Source: Hyaloscypha bicolor E (Eukaryota > Ascomycota > Leotiomycetes > Helotiales > Hyaloscyphaceae). From it: a stretch of DNA of 64,000 bases. Shown one piece after another: positions 1 to 10,585 of this stretch (the stretch's first letter is position 1; the number at the start of each line of letters is the position of its first letter). The notes under the pieces are model-generated. The model did not search any database, had not been told where the DNA came from, and saw nothing but the letters and a program-made list of their open reading frames with translations. The position numbers and the translations under genes were made by a program. The stretch covers positions 868,001 through 932,000 of the forward strand of contig NW_020194515.1 of assembly GCF_002865645.1 (NCBI RefSeq). The letters run 5' to 3'.

Positions 1-942
1 ATCGGACCACCATGTATTCGGGATTTTGCTTCTTGACTATTCGCTTCTTTATAGTCATTGCGGGTGCAGCTTCAAACCTTAATCTCACCGAGATTCTGGC
101 ACGGGCCCCTTCATGTGGCGTGAGTTTTGCTTTCAGAGGCTTTCCACATCACTGACCTAATATAGTACGGATGTTTTACAACGGCCCTGTATTCATGACC
201 AACCTTGCTCACCGATCTTTTATCGTCATGCTCCAACGTCACTCTACAATCCTCCTACCCAGTCTACATTCAAGGCAAATGCAACCTCACTGAACTACAG
301 TGCATGTAATACTCTTTCTAGCCTATACATCGTTCTGATGAAAGCAGAGATCGGCACCCTCCACAGCGAGCTCCGCAGCGGAGTGGCTGTCGAGAGTAAA
401 GCTTGGGCTTTTGCCATTGTCGCACTCGTTTCTAGACCCTTAGCTTTGATCGCCGTAATTTTTCGAATATACTCCCGGTACACCATTGCTCGACATCTTG
501 GAGCAGACGGCTAGGTTGTTGTTGCGGCCACAGCACCACTAAAGCGATGTGCACCAAATGTTTATGGGAAACTATTTGCCAAGAACGGTCAATTCAGGTG
601 GAGGTGAAATCTGAATGGGTAAAGAGACAGCGAGCGACTTGCCACTGGTCTCGATGGATCTGAGGTGAGTGGATCGTAGTTTCACGTAGAAGTGACTCGA
701 GGAAGTTTAACGAATATGTAGTAGAGCACAAAGTTTCATTAGCTGCCTTATTTACTCAAATTCATCAAATTGCTTTTTATTGAAAAGCCTCAAGGAGCAT
801 GATGATCTATAAATAACCTCCCGTTTCTTGTGGCTGAAAAGTAAGCCACCCGAGCTCGAGCTGAATGACCTCTTGGACCTCGAGCATTCTCCTCGCTGAG
901 ATCTCACACTCATCGAGACTTCCCCGGAGAAATCATCGCAGA
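1..942. other. Left-edge intergenic region, no supported gene
   Basis: No open frame here has an ATG start together with recognisable protein character. The stretch just before the HET gene is AT-richer (around 715-800) and probably holds its promoter. Nothing else is visible. Confidence 0.5.
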
Positions 943-2884
943 ATGCTCTGGAAGTTCAAATATAAGCCTCTCAAGGAAGGCGAAATTCGAATCATCGAGC
1001 TGTTTCCTGGCTCAAGGAGGCAACCGATATGGTGCAGACTCTTACATGTACTTGCCAGCGACTTTGGCGACTACGAAGCTGTTTCATACACATGGGGACC
1101 AGAACCGGCCGAACGTAGGATTTGGATTGAGGGGCAATATCCATGTTAGGCCCAATCTCGAAGCTGCGCTTCGGGAATTCCGTCACGCCAGTCACGGTGC
1201 GTCGAACGAATTAAAACCAATACCAGTCTTTCCGGTGTCGAAACCAGTCTCGAAAGATCCGGGATATTTAGTAATAGAAGAGGTCTTGGAGCAAGGTGCG
1301 CCTCCTGGGACTCCTCGACGGCTCTGGATCGATGCTATCTGTATCAACCAGGAAGACTTTTCAGAGCGGAATCAACAGATAAGGCTTATGTGCAGCATCT
1401 ACAGCAGGTGCAAGAGGCTGCTTGTCTGGTTTGGCTCGGAAGACGAACAGAGTGATCTTGCCATGGACTTCCTCAACTACTTCGTAGTCTACGACGAAAA
1501 CTGGGATGAAGGCGGCTCGGCTTTCAGGGCTTGGGCAAAAGTCATCCTTGACTCGCCATTTCTCCACATAATCCTAGCGTCCGTTGACGGCCTGCTGGGC
1601 CGGCCGTGGTTTACACGTACATGGGTTCTCCAGGAGTCTTCTCTGGGTGGTGATTACAAGACTGTCTATCAGTGCGGGAGGAAATATACATCTAATATAG
1701 CTATGGCTATGGTTGCATCTCGACACGACCAGCTATACGCTTTGGTTATGGAGCGGCACCATCCAGTCGCCGCCCGTCTCTCGAACACCGCGAGGTTCAA
1801 ACAACTTTACGAGACGAGAAATGGCGCGAACCGTAATGCTACCGGCCCGGAGAAAACTCGGTGGAAATGGCTTGAGGACCGGTATTCCCGAACTGTTACG
1901 GCAAATCTGCTTTTCTGGCTTGGAACCAATCGTCATTCGCTTGCGATCGACCCTAGAGACAAAGTCTTCGCAGTACTTGGGATTGTGGAGCAAATGATGG
2001 GAGAGCCAGAGCTTGTCCGTTATACCTATGAACCCTTACTCTTGAAGATAGATTACGGTGCCTCAATCCAAGATGTCTATTCGAGCGTGGTGAAAGCCGT
2101 TGTTGTTGCAACAGGTCGGCTCGACATCCTTGGCTCTTGTTCAGAGACTGGCAAGCTCGTGAACAGAAGCTGGACTCCCGACTGGACTGTTCGGGGCCAG
2201 CGTAGCTTCATCAATGGCGACCCCTGCGCTCCGGAGCATGAGCCAACGGGATTCAGTGCTGCTGGAGCGACGCCTTGTATCGTCAAGTTTGACGATCCAT
2301 CGAAGATCACCGTCAGGGGGTTTTCATGGGATCGAATCGACGTGGTCGTCTCGGAAGAAGAAGAAGGCTATCCTGTGGCACCCGGGCCGATTCAGCCATC
2401 GGCAATGTTCAAGCAAAAGTGTGAAGAAATCGTCGGGATGCTCATCGCCAAGGGCGCTTATGAATCCGAGCGCACAGCGAGGCGGAACTTTTGGCATACG
2501 TTATGCATGACGCCGGCTAACTCTAGGAGGCAAAGAATGTTCGGATTTCGCGATTCCCCACCAAAGTACCCGCAGATCGTGGACTCTCAGTTTTCTTGGT
2601 CGAATCGGCGAGTGCTTCAATCGTTTAGACAGTTGCCCTTGGCGCAGAGATCTGTTGTGTTGACGGAGAAGGGATATATCGGCGAGACGGCATATCCGAG
2701 ACGTGTGAGAAAGGGTGATGTGGTGTGTGTATTCTTTGGTTGTCCGGCTCCGATTGTGCTCAGGCCTGTGGATGCTTGCTATTTGGTAATTGGGGATATA
2801 TACCTGGGGGGAATTATGTATGGTAAAGCGATGAAAGGTCTAGATGAGGAAAAGGCTAGGTTGCAGGACTTTGAGCTTATTTGA
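943..2884 (+). pseudogene. HET-domain (heterokaryon incompatibility) protein, frameshifted
   Basis: This is a single-exon HET-domain gene of about 646 codons. HET proteins trigger cell death after fusion of genetically different hyphae. The three classical HET blocks are present: YEAVSYTWG near residue 45, LWIDAICINQ (about 1323-1352), then the RPWFTRTWVLQE block near 1603-1635. The first block lies in one frame, starting at the ATG at 943 (MLWKFKYKPL, typical of HET N-termini); an earlier in-frame ATG at 865 is less likely. The rest lies in the +1 frame and runs to the stop at 2884. The frames switch inside the GGGG run at 1131-1134, within a normally continuous part of the domain. No intron fits there, and the upstream frame stops at 1147-1149. 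An extra G would explain it, either as a real null allele or as an assembly error. Confidence 0.85.
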
Positions 2885-3551
2885 TGCTGTATTGGGCGTC
2901 TAGCAGCCACGCTTTCAAGCTCTTGGAAACGAGGCAACTGAGGGCGGCACGAAATCCGGACCAAGATCTTTCGGACTCGGCGATGCAAGTCGAAAGTGAA
3001 AGCGAAATTGAAAAATTCGGAAAGTAAAACCAGCGTTTGCAAATGAAATTGCTGCAGAAAGTAACAAATATCAAAATTACCAACTGATGATTTTGGACCG
3101 AGTTCGTGTGAGTTCGCTTGAGCTAAGCGAGCCCCTTTTCAACTCCAAAAACATCGCACGCTCCCATTTATACTTTTCATTAGCAAGTTTGCATCTCACG
3201 TCACAGTCAAGAAAAGATAGTAGATTTATTTTTGGGTTATGGATATTACAATTCGTGGTCTAGTGGTCTCTATTTCTCCAGATTAATTTTGCAGTTTGAC
3301 AAAGGAAAGCGAGATCACCAGAGGAAAATATTCAAAATACCCACCTTGCTGGTTCCTCTCTCGAATCACAAAACTCGTGAAACTTGCCACGAATTTCATC
3401 TTCTTGGTCTGGAGTCTCGTCCACGGTGATGTCTCATGTCTCCGCCTCTCTCTGCGCGGATATCCCAGCCGATGTCAAGACGTGATGATTTCTGTTTCTT
3501 GCCCTTTGCTACCCCGAACATGTTACGGTCAAGCCTTTCGCATATTTAATT
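2885..3551. other. Convergent intergenic region
   Basis: This is the space between the HET gene and the minus-strand acidic protein. It has only short open frames without recognisable content and presumably holds the two 3' UTRs. Confidence 0.4.
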
Positions 3552-4529
3552 TTAATAGACCTGAGAGAGGTGGCGTTCAGCGGCATCGAGACCGAGGGTC
3601 ATGAGCGTCTTCATATTGTGTGTATGGCGGTCTTTGGCGTTCTTGGTCTCGGAGTCACTGAAGGGAGACAGCAGGACGCCCCCATCGGAATCGGTTGAAG
3701 AATCGGATGAAGAATCATCGCCTACCTTCTCAATGTTCGATCGTGCTGCCGAATCTTCCTTGCAGTCAGTATCATGACACTCAGTGATCACCGGGATGAT
3801 GGCGCCGCCATCGAAGTGCGTGGAAGAGTCAAGACTCTCCAACCTGATATTCGCTCGATCTGCCTCGCATTTCTGGCAGTCCTGGATATCGCATTTCGTG
3901 ACCACGGCGATGGGGGCACCGCCATCCTCGGATTCAAATCCCATGAAATCGATTTCACTCGCCGTCTCGCCGATCTCTTCCTCCTTTTGGCACTCGGCGA
4001 ACGCCCAATCCTCCTCCAAACCCCCATTCCGTTCATGCTCAGAATTCGGGAGTCTTTCCTTGATCTGCTGCAAGCTTCTTAGATTCTCAGTCTCTTCGAA
4101 TTGGCTGAAGAAGGCATTTCGGTGATCGAAAGCATAGGTTGCCTGCAGCATCATGATGGTCTGCATGGTCCGTCTCCCATTTTCCTCGATGCGCTTCGGG
4201 TCGTCCTCTTCCTCCGCGCTCTGTTGATCTTCCTCCAAACGCGTAAACTTGTCCAGAATGATCTGTCTTTGTTGGTCCAAGATTAAGATTTGGGCAATCT
4301 GGTCTTCCAGATGACGCTGTTGGCTTTCTCTGGCGATGTCAAGGTCTTGGAGGATTTCATTCCATTCTTCGGTCTCTTCGATGAGTTTTTGCTCACTGGC
4401 TTTTGCTTCTGCTTTTGTTTCTGACTTGATGGTTATGCGAAGGCTAATGTTGCCTGAGATGTTAAGATCTTGGAGGATTTTGTCCAATTCTTCGTTCTCG
4501 TCGAAGTCTTGTCTCGAGTGGGTAGACAT
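3552..4529 (-). CDS. Acidic coiled-coil hypothetical protein with internal repeats
   Basis: A single-exon protein of 325 residues that I do not recognise. It starts at ATG 4529 and ends at TAA 3552-3554. It is very rich in Glu, Asp and Gln. The first 170 residues are helical and heptad-like, so probably coiled coil. Two kinds of internal repeat are visible. ELDKILQDLNI and EWNEILQDLDI lie near residues 14 and 56. A Cys-containing unit of about 40 residues is duplicated near 205-280 (GGAPIAVVTKCDIQDC versus GGAIIPVITECHDTDC, each followed by a similar A.R.NI stretch), with a third decayed start at DGGVLL. There is no signal peptide or membrane segment. The two CxxC-like pairs could bind metal, but this is a guess. 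It is divergent from the membrane-protein gene to its right. Confidence 0.6.
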   Translation of the reverse strand: MSTHSRQDFDENEELDKILQDLNISGNISLRITIKSETKAEAKASEQKLIEETEEWNEILQDLDIARESQQRHLEDQIAQILILDQQRQIILDKFTRLEEDQQSAEEEDDPKRIEENGRRTMQTIMMLQATYAFDHRNAFFSQFEETENLRSLQQIKERLPNSEHERNGGLEEDWAFAECQKEEEIGETASEIDFMGFESEDGGAPIAVVTKCDIQDCQKCEADRANIRLESLDSSTHFDGGAIIPVITECHDTDCKEDSAARSNIEKVGDDSSSDSSTDSDGGVLLSPFSDSETKNAKDRHTHNMKTLMTLGLDAAERHLSQVY

Positions 4530-5246
4530 TTCGGCTGTGGATTGATAGTTGGTGCAAAGAGTACTTTGCGTAGATAGTTCGGTAGATCGGGTTGTGAGGT
4601 AAGTATGGATTTGTGAATAGGGAAGAAGAGCAGACTGTAGACCTGAGATAGTAATCTATAGATTAGTGTAGAGGTCTGTTCTTGCGGAAACGGCTCTGAG
4701 GGACAATGAGATTTTTCTTTGAACCAAGAATCACAAGGGGTTTGCATTGTTCAAGGCTGGGATAGAACAAGAGATTTTTCTTTGGTAGTGATCTTAGGAA
4801 CAATACTGTTGTTCCAGTTCGTGATCTGTAAGGGGCTTTCTTTGTTGTTATCTGGTCAATCAGCCAATCAGACAGAGACAATGCATTTGAAATTTGGCAA
4901 ATCGTTTGAAAGCAAGGAGATATTGGTGTACGTGAGCGGGAGGCATCGCGATCGAAGTGAAACGACGCAGCGAGGCTCTGCGTTTGTGCTCAGCCACCAC
5001 CACTCATTGGATCATAACAGCCAACCAACAAGAAATCTCAAATGCACTGCCTCCAAGGCAGCTAAACCCTAGCCACTCGCAAGACTGGCGCCCGCGTGCA
5101 CGCCTTAGGAACTCTGTAACCAGCTGCACTGAATAAGTAAAACAGCCTTGCCCAAATTCCCGACTCCCATCGAACTTCTCTTCCAATACCCTTCTTGCCC
5201 TAACCTCGTTGATGTAGTGCCGACCTATGCCTGGAATTCCAGGGAC
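4530..5246. promoter_or_regulatory. Divergent promoter region
   Basis: This is a shared upstream region between the minus-strand acidic protein and the plus-strand membrane protein. I could not identify a specific motif. Open frames here begin at non-ATG codons or are short. Confidence 0.35.
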
Positions 5247-6575
5247 ATGCAGGTGATGGCTGCAGCACAGACCCAAACAGCAGAAACGGGAATAGAACTT
5301 GCAGCCTTGTTACCAGCGAGAGAACCAATTTCAATAGACCCTCCAGCGCCCAGCAGAACCTCTGTGCCCGGGGAGGACTCCCAGCCTAGGCCATCATTCT
5401 CCGACTTGTTTGATCTGGAGAATGCCCAGTTTGGTACAGCAGCTATACGGAGCATTCCCCGCGAATCGACTACGGATCGAATACGCTTAAAGGTGCGGGA
5501 CATCAAGAGCAACAAGATTGCTCGCCGTACACTCAAAGCGATGTTAGCTTTCGGTACCATAGCGTCGCTCTATCAACTCATCAGTCTGTTTCCAGCATTT
5601 CAAGGCGCGCATGCTGCTACACGCGGATTACAACTTCAGGAGACTGATTCTAGGCAAAACACAGCATATGGCTTTCTGTCGATTTGTGCTAATAGAAGGG
5701 TACGGACCTCGCAACAACATCTGTTTTGTGCCGCTCTGACATAGGTGCATAGACCCAGAATCTACCCCTCGGCCCAGACTGCCTCAAATATTTGACGATG
5801 ACTCCCAAAGCTCCACCCGATATTGACAGGTGGATGGTGAATTCACCTGTTGTGAATAATTCAACATCTGCCCTGGTTACTAGGAACGTTGAGCCTTCGC
5901 TCACGGGAAGGTTCAACGAAACATTCCTAAATACAAGATTACAAGCGCAACAATTATCCTCTCTAAGGGCTATGTACATTATGCTTCTCATCTATGGCGC
6001 TTCTATAGCTGTTGTATTCTGGTTTCTATCACGGCTTGGCTCCAGTGTCTTTTGGGGGCCGTTACACCGACTAGATAGACACGGGATATTTGGAAGAACA
6101 AGAGAGATTATAGAAGACCGGATCAGCGCGAAGGCAATCTCGTATATCGACAGATTCGTGTTGTTCTCGTGGATGCTGTCATACTACTCCGCTTGGGCGT
6201 ACGTCTTGAACTACGGGCTGAAACTGAACAGTTGGTTTGCGACTTCAGGCTTCCTTGATATATGCAAGACGAAACAGGTATGCCTAAGACGAAAGCACGA
6301 AGTGAGGGTATGATTGGCTAACAATGTTCGCATAGGATCTGGACCTTCCACTCGGAGAAGATTGTCTAAAATACATGGGAAAGGAGTTGAAGCCGGCGCC
6401 TGCTTTCACTTGGGTCATATTCATCAGTATTGCGGGTTGGGCCATATCAAGCAGTGTGATGTTACTGATCATCTTGTACCTCATTGGGCACATGCTTCGA
6501 AGATTCCTAGGTCTATCAACCCCCGGTCGCCAAGAAACACGCCTAGATCACGAAGCCGCTCTCCGAATTAGATAG
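5247..6575 (+). CDS. Multi-pass membrane protein, unknown family, three exons
   Basis: Exons are 5247-5699, 5753-6277 and 6336-6575, giving about 405 residues. Both introns are in phase 0 (53 bp ending GCATAG; 58 bp with GTATGC...GGCTAAC...CATAG). The first in-frame ATG is at 5247; an open frame upstream has only a TTG. Hydrophobic helices are seen near residues 112-130, about 200-222, about 262-285 and 345-370, so at least four membrane segments are likely. N-glycosylation sequons (NST, NET) lie between helices 1 and 2, suggesting an extracytoplasmic loop. Exons 2 and 3 both open with a nearly identical motif, NLPLGPDCLKY and DLPLGEDCLKY, each followed by a Pro/Lys-rich stretch and then hydrophobic sequence. 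I do not recognise the family; the function is unknown. Confidence 0.7.
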
Positions 6576-7682
6576 ACTCTGTAGAATCGACTTGCGCACC
6601 GGAAGCGAGTGTGTGGAGCACGCCGTACAAGCTTTGCATATACGCCCAAGATCTTCAAATGATTCCACTCGGAGATGGGAATCAGCTTTGATAGAGTCTG
6701 GATTAGACTCAACTGGGACTTGCTTGAAGAAACCAGCCAATTACAGCCGTCACCTCAAGTTTACATCTCTTCCTCTCGGACTTGGAGATTCGCAATGACT
6801 TCCTGATTCTTCGCTCTCTACGCAAGTACAATTCTTTCCAACCCAACATGAATCAGCCTAGAAGCTCAATCAATGCACGGCAGAGCAGTACGACGATATA
6901 AGGATCAGCAGTACGAGAACTCAATGTATGAAGCCGAGGGAATTCTCAACAACCAAAAGCGAACCAGTACTCGATATTTATCTCTGCCGTTTGGCTGGGG
7001 CTTTGCAGGATAGCAAATAGTGGGCTGGACGTCAGACAATTTGTAGTAGCAGATGGGGATTTAAATCGCTCAAATTCACCCATTGTTTACACAGTATGGT
7101 GTACAACAGACAGCAAGTTTTGAACGTCAGAAGAGCAGGATTGGGATGGGGTATGCTACGTTCGATGGACCATACGCTGAAGGGCATCGCCACTAGGCGT
7201 AGATTCAGGCAAAATGGGTTGCTTAAGTGGTCTGAGAGCCATGGTCAGAAGCAGAGGGAGAGTAGTACAGTAAAGCACATAAAAAAAAAGCCTCTTGAGA
7301 CAAGGATCGCTCTCTTCTTCGTAGTGTCCCTAACTCTTTCGCAGAATGGATAATCTCCAGGCCCTACAAGTCTTTCTCTATCCATTCCCCTCTACACTCT
7401 TCTCCAACTCCCAGGACTTGATGATTGAAACAGGAAGATTAGATGGCCACTAAGCGTACGTTGAAGCAAAAGGGGTTGCTGAACTGCTCCTTAAACTAAA
7501 ACTAAAGAGAAAGAAATAAGTGCACGAAGACGAAAGAAGATCAAGAGACGAGGTCTTTCAAACATATCTGTCATTTCCTTTGAAATGTCCCGATGTCTCT
7601 AGTAGAATGGATCAGCTCTTGACCACTCTGATATCGACTTCCCTCTATATTCACACATCTTTACCCCCGACATCTCAACATC
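6576..7682. other. Convergent intergenic region
   Basis: This lies between the membrane protein and the 3' end of the dihydrouridine synthase gene. It has a few short open frames (for example 7096-7353) with no family resemblance. I see nothing supportable. Confidence 0.4.
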
Positions 7683-9532
7683 TCAGCCACAAACAAGCGC
7701 CTCCTTCGGGACCTCAACTCCCTCCTTCCCCTCATTAACTTTCTCCAGGGCCTCCACATGCCTACTTGATCCAACCTTCTCGTCTTTCGTTTCTTCCTTT
7801 GCTGTGGTTATAGCAGCAGCTTCCAAGGCAGCCCTCTCCTTCTTACTCAGCGTAAGACTCCCCTTCGCCAGCGCCTCCTTGGGAAGCGGTCTAACATAAG
7901 GCTGAACAATCCACCACGGCCTCTTACAAGCACGCACTGTCTCGATAGAGGACTCATCCATTTCCACTTTCTCCCCTCCCTTCCCATCCCCCTTCCTATT
8001 CACACCCTTTCCATTCACGTCGACCTTCACCGTCGCCTGGTCCTCTTTCTCCTTTGCAGCTTTCAGCCGTTCATCCCGCCCACACTCCTCCTCCCAGCTC
8101 CTCCCCTCCGTCTCCTCATACTCCCTCAACCCCCCTTTCACAGCTGCCTCAACTAACTGCAGCACATTTTCAAAGGCCTGGATATCGCCAGCCCGACAGC
8201 GGGCGAGCGCATCCCGCACATTGTGGTGTTTTGAAACTAAAGGACGCAAGAGGTGGAACAGATGCGGCTGCATAGCGAGGAGATTTGGATTCGAAGTTTT
8301 CTCGTTGCCGCCTCTTTTGCGTTTCTTTTTCGGCGGGCCTTCCTCCTCTTCCTCCATCACCACCGCCCTTTCCTCCTTCTCCAGGATTTCCGGGTCGGAT
8401 GGTAAGTAAAGAGGCTTCCGGACGGGAGCTGGAGTTTCGAGGACATGTTTATATAAGATGTCCATGTATCGTCGGAAAACAGCATCCATCCTCCAGCCCC
8501 CCTTCCCATCGCTTCCACGCCAGTATTCTCTCCCGTCTTGTCCCACCTCCGGGGGCTCAGCAAAGATAGCAGGATCATACAAATTCCCCTCCGCGCTCAT
8601 CACGCCATCCGCGCCCGTCACCTCCAAACACCTGCTAATATCCTCCTTCCGCAAAATATTCCCATTCGCAAAAATCACCACTTCCCTCCCCAACTGCTCC
8701 CTCAAGTACCTCAAAACACTCCAATCCGCCAACCCCGTCTTGTGCCCCTTCATCTCCCTCGTCCTGCCATGCACCGTCAATATAGACGCTCCAGCCCTCA
8801 ACACATTCCTCGCATACTCCAGCGTCTTCTCCTTCGTGTCTAAAATCCTGATTTTCGCCGTTACCGGTATGGAGAGCTCGAGGTGTAGTTTGTTGATGAG
8901 AGAGAAGATCAACTCTTGGTCTTCCTGCAAAAAAGCTCCATATTTCCCCTTCCGGGCAATGCCTTGCGGACACCCCAGGTTCAAATCCACGGCGTCCACG
9001 AACGGGGCGACATACTTTGCTGCATTTAGCAGCTCGTCGGGGTTGTTAGCGCAGAATTGCGCGAAGAGGGGGCGATCGGTGGAGGGGTTGCCGTCTAGGT
9101 AGAGGTCTGTGGGAGGGGCAAGGGACGTTGGAGAAGGGTGTGAGGTGAGCGATGTGCGGAGCGGTTGGAAGTGGGCGTCGCGGAATTTGGGCGTCTCGGT
9201 GAACATTCGGGCGTGTAGCATGGGGGTATATGCTAGTAGGTCTTTGGGGGAGGACGGCGGCATGAAGGAGCGGGTTAGCATGCGCCAGGCCTGTATCCTG
9301 TCAGTCAATGTACCAGACAATGAGAGGAGAGGTGCCGACGAACGAATTCAGATTGGTCGACCATTGGAGCCAAGACAAACTTCGGGCTCCCGATGCTTTC
9401 GTAGAATGCACGTCCATGTAATTTCTTCGGGGCTGAAGATGCGGATGGAGCGGAATTGCTCGTTGTCGTCGACGGTTGGGGCTCTGAAGATGGCGCTGCC
9501 ATCGAGGCAGGTCCGTCGTTGGAGATGGTCAT
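7683..9532 (-). CDS. dus1: tRNA-dihydrouridine synthase, Dus1 type
   Basis: An FMN-dependent enzyme that reduces uridines in the D-loop of tRNAs. There are two exons: 9344-9532 and 7683-9290, separated by a 53-bp phase-0 intron (TTGACTGAC branch, ATACAG acceptor). Together they encode 598 residues. The join restores the conserved run APMVDQSEF/AWRMLTR. The TIM-barrel DUS domain follows: YTPMLHARMF, LDGNPSTDRPLFAQFCAN, then NLGCPQGIARKGKYGAFL, in which Cys ~170 is the expected catalytic acid, HGRTREMKG for FMN/tRNA phosphate contacts, and FANGNI. The C-terminal third is long and low-complexity. It holds an acidic run followed by a basic KKKRKR patch near residue 385 (likely nuclear targeting) and a conserved-looking PWWIVQPYVRP stretch. 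The family and subtype assignment is firm; the site specificity (U16/U17) is inferred from family. Confidence 0.93.
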
Positions 9533-10585
9533 TATGCTTCGTATGCCGCAGATGGCTGATCGCCGGGTCCCAGCCCACAGCCTTACGTGGGGTAGAAGTA
9601 CAGCCAGAATCGTCTAGAGGGAGAATGATGTTCGTGGTGTTGTGCGTAAGTAATGAGATTGAGTGAGGTTCACGAAAATATTTTAGCGCCTCTTCTGCGA
9701 GGCTGCGCCTTGAAAAGCAAGGCTACGAATTTCGGGTTCGTAGGAGGAAGATTCAGGGGTAAGTGGCTTTGAAATCACGCAACAATCCAGGAAAAAGAAT
9801 CTTCGACTTCAGTGCATGGCGATGTTCATGCACCCTCTTAGGCCTTTTGGGTGGCCTGGAAGATCAAACTTGGACCTCTCCTGCAAGGAAAGCCTTCAAG
9901 GCGAGATCCAAGTCTTTTGGATGCCTCACTATCCAAAGATTCAGTCACAGATACAGCCAGACAGCCTTTCTCTATAGACGAAGAGTATCATTGATTACGC
10001 AAACTATGCCCATTCCCCTTTCTCAGACAGACGCTCAAATACATACGATACGATGTAAGAGGAGAACACCAACCCAACCCCCCTTCACCGAAAAAACGAG
10101 CGCATCAGATTTTCGACGAAAATGCATCAATGACACCTCCACCGTCCAAGATAAAATCGGACGAGACGAAGAAACGAACAAGATAGAAACTTTTAGAGAG
10201 GCTGTCGGGCTTCTGTTGTCTCCCGAGCAGAAAATCGAATTTTCACCCCGGCCTGGCAGCAGCATTCCCTTTCCTCCCAAAATTATTGGAAAGCTTTGCA
10301 GCAGTATATCTCGCCGTCAACATCTCAATCAATGATCCGTCCCCATCATTGTCTTTCCAGTATTCCAGATGCTCGTAGAAAAAGACGGCCAACGCCTGTC
10401 TAATGAAAGAACACAACGTTGGACCAAATCGCTCATCGCTCAGATGTGACTCCTTTACACCATGTAATGCGAACCTAGTAACGCCGTTGAATTCTGAATT
10501 TGTGCATGGCAACTTTTTGTATGCCGCTGTGCGAGAGGACTGTGTTTGTTCTCGTGGACTGTAGAGCAGCCATAACCGTGTGTCG
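9533..10585. other. Intergenic region upstream of dus1
   Basis: This holds the dus1 promoter on the left and the 3' side of the Bni4-like gene on the right. The longest open frame (9763-10335, plus) begins at GTG and has no recognisable content, so no gene is called. Confidence 0.4.

Noticed and set aside
1046..2884. HET gene starting intact at ATG 1046
   Set aside because: The residues encoded from 1046 to 1130 in that frame do not match HET proteins, while the other frame there encodes the conserved YEAVSYTWG block.
3236..3300. D-arm-like GTGGTCTAGTGGTCTC
   Set aside because: No anticodon or T-arm structure can be completed around it.
8458..9102. 214-codon plus-strand open frame
   Set aside because: It is antisense to the conserved catalytic domain of dus1.
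9763..10335. 190-codon plus-strand open frame
   Set aside because: It begins at GTG, has no family resemblance and is not flanked by splice signals that would add an ATG exon.
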